A DNA stretch of 24,955 bases from positions 1 to 24,955 of the IMG/VR virus record IMGVR_UViG_3300006875_000150. The stretch is one strand, 5' to 3'. The DNA is from a virus. The notes beneath the pieces are model-generated. The model was not told the DNA's origin. It did not search any database and saw only the letters and a list, made by a program, of their open reading frames with translations. The translations under genes and the position numbers were made by a program. Positions 21,572 to 24,955 of this stretch are shown here, piece by piece; the stretch's first letter is position 1, and each line of letters opens with the position of its first letter.

Positions 21572-23010
21572 TGGCGAAAAGATTCAACATCCCACCGGTT
21601 CCGTCGGGAGAGGTCGCGAAGTATACGACGGACCCGTACAATCTGTCGTCCATCTACATGTTCGGGTCTTCGAGCCCGTTCACTGGCCAGGGCAACACGA
21701 TCGTCCGCCCTGACGACGACTTAATCATCCAGAAGGGTGGCAACCGCGCCCTCATCATCTACAAACGACTGTTCTGGGACTCGTCAGTCCAGGCGTCGTT
21801 CATGAAACTCTGCCAGGAGATCACTTCCCGTGACTGGCTGCTGACCCCAGCTTCCGAGAAGCCCGGTGACCTTGCAGTGAAGGACTACGTCGAACAGGCA
21901 CTCCAGTATCTGGACGTCGACGACCTCTACAAAGGCCTCGGTGAGGCACTCATCTGCGGGTTCAGCGTGGGCGAGGTGATGTGGAAGAAAACAGCTCAAG
22001 GCATCATTCCGTTTGACGTTCGCATCCGCGACCAGCGCCGCTTTGTCTTCCAGGAGAGTGAGGAGGCAGACACTGGCTTCACAATGCGTGTGCTGACCTT
22101 CAACCGGATGTTTGAAGGTATTGAACTGCCGGCACGCAAGTTCATCATCCAACGCTACTGGCTCTCTCACACAGGAGATCCTTATGGAACGGGCCTGGGT
22201 CGCATCCTGTATCCGATCGTTAAGTTTCGTCGTCGTGCTATCGAGTCTTACGTGCTGTATGGCGACCGTTACGCAACGCCAACCGCAATCGCGAAGGCTC
22301 CTCTCTCGGCCTCAAACATTGAGATTGACACACTGTACGACCACCTTTCCAACCTGTCTCAAGAGACAGCAATGATCCTCCCCGAGGGTTATGAGCTGGA
22401 GTTCCTGAATCCATCGGGTTCAGCGGACATCTTCATGAACCTCATCGAGTACATCGACAAGGAGATCTCTCTGCTCATCTGCGGTGAGGACGAGGCGGGA
22501 CAAGCGGAAGCCGGCAGCCGAGCTTCATCTCAGGTGGCAAACCTGGTGCGAGTGATCCGCGCTTCGGAGCTTTCCCAGCTCATCTCTCAGACGCTGAGTG
22601 ACACCCTCATTCGTTGGATCGTTGACCTCAACTTCGGTGTCGACGTTGAGGCACCGAAAATCAGCCGCCAGTTTAACCTGGAAGAGTCCACTCTGACCAT
22701 GGCAGATGTGAGCCTCATGATCCAATCGGGCTACAAGCCGAAGAAGGAGTGGATCCAGAACCACTTCAAAGTGGATCTCGCTGAGGAGGAGGACTTCCAG
22801 GCTGCCGCTCCAGGCACCGAAGTGGAAGGCGCCCCTGAGGAATACGACCCTGAGGCGGACGGCGACCTCTATGACAAGATCTTCGGTGGTGGTGGTGAAG
22901 AGGAAGAAGGTGGAGAGAAGCCGTTTGGCGACGATCAAATAACTGAGGACGAGGCCACATCGATGGCCAACGATGAGGACGAGGAGGAGGCGAAGGTGAA
23001 GCCCACCTGA
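21571..23010 (+). CDS. Portal protein, Mu gp29-like (DUF935)
   Basis: The 479-aa product is the head-tail portal of Mu type. Diagnostic parts are RLFWDSSVQASFMKLCQEITSRDW near residues 67-90, a conserved LICGFSVGEVMW segment (about 128-139), and SHTGDPYGTGLGRILYPIVKF (about 200-220) followed by GDRYATPTAIAK, equal to the 'npyG.gl.r.l.w...K......f.eryG.P..vgk' signature. An interface helix with DEAGQAEAGSRASSQVANLV lies near 311-330. The last 80 residues are acidic and Gly/Glu-rich (GGGGEEEEGGEKP), longer than needed for the fold and probably disordered. It overlaps the gp25-like gene upstream (TGATG) and is followed by a regulatory motif and the protease gene. The portal should form the dodecameric DNA channel. 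Confidence 0.92.
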   Translation: MAKRFNIPPVPSGEVAKYTTDPYNLSSIYMFGSSSPFTGQGNTIVRPDDDLIIQKGGNRALIIYKRLFWDSSVQASFMKLCQEITSRDWLLTPASEKPGDLAVKDYVEQALQYLDVDDLYKGLGEALICGFSVGEVMWKKTAQGIIPFDVRIRDQRRFVFQESEEADTGFTMRVLTFNRMFEGIELPARKFIIQRYWLSHTGDPYGTGLGRILYPIVKFRRRAIESYVLYGDRYATPTAIAKAPLSASNIEIDTLYDHLSNLSQETAMILPEGYELEFLNPSGSADIFMNLIEYIDKEISLLICGEDEAGQAEAGSRASSQVANLVRVIRASELSQLISQTLSDTLIRWIVDLNFGVDVEAPKISRQFNLEESTLTMADVSLMIQSGYKPKKEWIQNHFKVDLAEEEDFQAAAPGTEVEGAPEEYDPEADGDLYDKIFGGGGEEEEGGEKPFGDDQITEDEATSMANDEDEEEAKVKPT

Positions 23011-23020
23011 GGGTAAAACC
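23011..23020 (+). promoter_or_regulatory. Recurrent motif GGGTAAAACC, copy 4
   Basis: It begins on the base after the portal stop codon, identical to the copies at 4096 and 5851, and lies 84 nt before the protease ATG. The gap to 23104 also holds a possible hairpin (TGGGG 23050-23054 with CCCCA 23071-23075) and a -10-like TACTAG preceded by TG (23089-23094), 10 nt before the ATG. Confidence 0.5.
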
Positions 23021-23104
23021 TGACCAGTTACCGGCGACGGGAAACCACCTGGGGAGTCAAAGCTTCTCACCCCCAATAACCCCGTTGCTACTAGGTTTGA
23101 GACA

Positions 23105-24955
23105 ATGTTTCAAAAGCGCATCCACGTGTTCAAAGCTGGCGATCAAACGTCAGCCCAGGGCGTGGCTCGAACCTTCTCCGAGAAAGACCTCCAACAGGTG
23201 GTCGACTCTTACAATCCGTCGATCCACGAGGCTCCGCTGGTGCTTGGTCACCAGGGCGACTCGGACAGTCTGCCATCCTACGGATGGATCAAGGGTTTCA
23301 CCCGTCAGGGCGACAACCTCTACGCAGACGTCGCATTCACGGATGTAGCCAAAGACCTCGTGAAAGACGGTCACTACCGCAAGGTGTCGATCTCTTTCTA
23401 CTCACCTGACTCCCAGATCAATCCCCACCCCGGAAAGTGGACCGCACGCCATCTGGCGCTGCTCGGTGCCGCTCCTCCGGCTGTGAAAGGTCTGGAGCCC
23501 TTCAACTTCGCTGAGTGGGACACTCGCGTCGGAGTCTACGACTTCGCCGTGAAGCTGAACCCAGCCGACGTCTTCGATGAGGACCTCGGCCCGACACTGA
23601 TCCGTGACCAGTCTCCGCTGGAGATGCTCAAGGAGAAGCTCGACCTGGCTCGAAGCGAGATGCAGGCTGCCGTGGCCGAAGCCGTGGGCACGCCCGAGGA
23701 ACAGGAGGAGGAGGACACTTCCGCTGATGTGGCGGAAGCTGAGGATCAGGCGTCAGAGGTGGAGAATCCGAGCAACCCCTCCAACTTTTCGGAGCGTCCT
23801 CGCAAGGGGGACAATGCCCGATCTGTTGCAGATCTTGAAGACCAGTTCCCCCAGGACGATTTCATGGAAAAAGCAGGCATCAGCCGCAAAAAGAAGAGCA
23901 CTCCGCATGGTTCTGTCTCCCAGGTGGTGGAGAACGTGTACGAGGAGGGCGAAGAGGAGGACATGGGCGCCAACGCCCCCAAGATGCGGAACCCCCGCAT
24001 GGAGCCCGGCAAGACCAACTTCGCAGAAGGCGGTCCGAAGAATGACCTCGGCGAAGATCGCTACGAGACCGCCAAGAGCGGCGAGCAGCAGGCCGATCGC
24101 TACAAGACCGGCAAGACCACTCCCGAGAAAGCGACCTTCGGTCGCGACAAGATCTCCACAGGCAAGGAGCAGCACGACGCAGGTCGTCCCGCAGCCAAAA
24201 ACAATGACATCGAAGAGGACCGTCGCAAGACCGGTCGTTTCGTAGACCCTGACGATGAAGGACGGTACGACGAAATGAGTCGTGAACAGATGTACAACAA
24301 CGACGTCTACGATGATGACGTTGACTACGGCGTGAACGACGCCGAGACCGCTTCTGGCACCAACCCTGCCGGTCGTGTGGACTCTGAGACCAAGATGCCC
24401 ACCGAGACCGAGGAGATGCCTGACGACGAGGTGTTCGCAAGCAAGGTGGAGAACTCCACTCGCGCCAAGAACGCCCGCGTGATGCAGATCAAGAGCGGCC
24501 AGAAGATGCCTCACTCCCATGGTGGTGGCATTCCTGGTTCCGTGATGGCTGACTACGCCGAGCCCGAGCCCGCTGAGGTGACAGGTAAGGATGGCGTGTA
24601 CGCCGAGGGCGGCAAGAAGAAGCAGCTCTCCGGTGAGTTCGAGGGTGGTCCCGATGAGATGACCCTGAAGACTGGCGGTGTGTACGCTGAGTCCTACCGT
24701 GGTGAGCCCAAGTCCAGCAAGAAAGCCCTGACTCCTGGCGCATTCGACTCCGATGAGGATGACGAGCCCGCTGAGCGCACAGGTCCTTCCGGTGTGACTG
24801 GTGGCGCTGACCACGCTGAGCCCAAAGCTGAGCGCAAAGCTGCTGCCGACCGCGCTTTCGAGGCCAAGCGTCTCAAGAAGGAAGGCAAGCCGGGCGAAGC
24901 CGAAATGGCCAAGCGCTTCGGTAAGGAAGAGGACGAGATGCTCTCCGACGAGCAC
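23105..24955 (+). CDS. Head maturation protease fused to scaffold, Mu gpI-like, C-terminally cut by the window
   Basis: The frame from ATG 23105 stays open for 617 codons to the end of the window; no stop is seen. The N-terminal 130 residues match the Mu I protease family: a YNPSIHEAPLVLGH segment with candidate His49, SYGWIKGFTRQGDNLYADVAF, HYRKVSISFYS with candidate Ser95, and ARHLALLGAAPPAVKGL (114-130). The remainder is highly charged and Glu/Lys/Gly-rich with little hydrophobic core, as expected for a scaffold (in Mu, gpI and the nested scaffold gpZ share one gene). Short [YF]AE motifs recur in it and may be self-cleavage sites. The next gene is probably the major capsid protein. Protease family is firm; the catalytic residues and scaffold function are inferred. 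Confidence 0.85.
   Translation, partial: MFQKRIHVFKAGDQTSAQGVARTFSEKDLQQVVDSYNPSIHEAPLVLGHQGDSDSLPSYGWIKGFTRQGDNLYADVAFTDVAKDLVKDGHYRKVSISFYSPDSQINPHPGKWTARHLALLGAAPPAVKGLEPFNFAEWDTRVGVYDFAVKLNPADVFDEDLGPTLIRDQSPLEMLKEKLDLARSEMQAAVAEAVGTPEEQEEEDTSADVAEAEDQASEVENPSNPSNFSERPRKGDNARSVADLEDQFPQDDFMEKAGISRKKKSTPHGSVSQVVENVYEEGEEEDMGANAPKMRNPRMEPGKTNFAEGGPKNDLGEDRYETAKSGEQQADRYKTGKTTPEKATFGRDKISTGKEQHDAGRPAAKNNDIEEDRRKTGRFVDPDDEGRYDEMSREQMYNNDVYDDDVDYGVNDAETASGTNPAGRVDSETKMPTETEEMPDDEVFASKVENSTRAKNARVMQIKSGQKMPHSHGGGIPGSVMADYAEPEPAEVTGKDGVYAEGGKKKQLSGEFEGGPDEMTLKTGGVYAESYRGEPKSSKKALTPGAFDSDEDDEPAERTGPSGVTGGADHAEPKAERKAAADRAFEAKRLKKEGKPGEAEMAKRFGKEEDEMLSDEH

Noticed and set aside
1-24955. tRNA genes, CRISPR arrays, insertion sequences
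   Set aside because: No cloverleaf-like sequences with TTCRA-type arms, no regularly spaced repeats and no transposase were seen. The only repeats are the two 27-nt elements, the decamer motif and the protein-level sheath repeats.

Overview
The window is a densely packed stretch of a large double-stranded DNA phage genome. Every gene I can support lies on the + strand, with short gaps and many ATGA or TGATG stop/start overlaps. A contractile-tail sheath, a gp25-like baseplate wedge protein, a Mu-type (DUF935) portal and a Mu I-type protease/scaffold identify a myovirus. Ribosome binding sites are mostly weak or absent. Several genes are preceded by TAnnnT -10 boxes lying only 6-12 nt before the start codon. 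That style and the fairly high GC content would suit a cyanobacterial host, but nothing in the sequence names the host, so this is a weak inference.

Region 1 (1-5856) carries nucleotide and DNA-topology genes plus small unknowns. It opens with the C-terminus of a ThyA-superfamily enzyme with Asp at the pyrimidine-selecting position, as in dCMP hydroxymethylases. Small ORFs follow, arranged around two copies of an intergenic cassette (imperfect palindrome, hairpin, -10 box, ATG). Next come a 668-aa type IIA topoisomerase A subunit and three genes of unknown function, one of them a coiled-coil protein.

Region 2 (5857-9336) has a 64-aa protein and an 893-aa Ig-like-repeat protein with related N-terminal modules. 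A GIY-YIG homing endonuclease gene lies between them.

Region 3 (9337-13564) holds a family A DNA polymerase that resembles mitochondrial Pol gamma along most of its length. It also holds a small basic protein, a secreted RlpA-like (double-psi beta-barrel) protein, a P-loop nucleotide kinase and a small unknown.

Region 4 (13521-24955) is the virion module. It contains a tail assembly chaperone pair joined by a canonical -1 slippery site (CCCAAAC next to the stop), a Mu gpG/P2 gpS-like tail completion protein, an Ala/Glu/Pro-rich protein and a possible LysM-like protein. These are followed by a giant 1719-aa tail sheath with about twelve GSGY repeats inserted, a ribbon-helix-helix protein, a gp25-like protein, the portal, and a protease/scaffold that runs off the window. 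Tail genes precede head genes, which is not the usual order.

The motif GGGTAAAACC (one copy variant) occurs four times close to gene starts and is a candidate phage-specific regulatory element. The most notable items are the Pol gamma-like polymerase, the repeat-decorated giant sheath, the frameshifted chaperone, the putative dCMP hydroxymethylase, and the recurrent intergenic motifs. No tRNA, CRISPR array or insertion sequence was seen.
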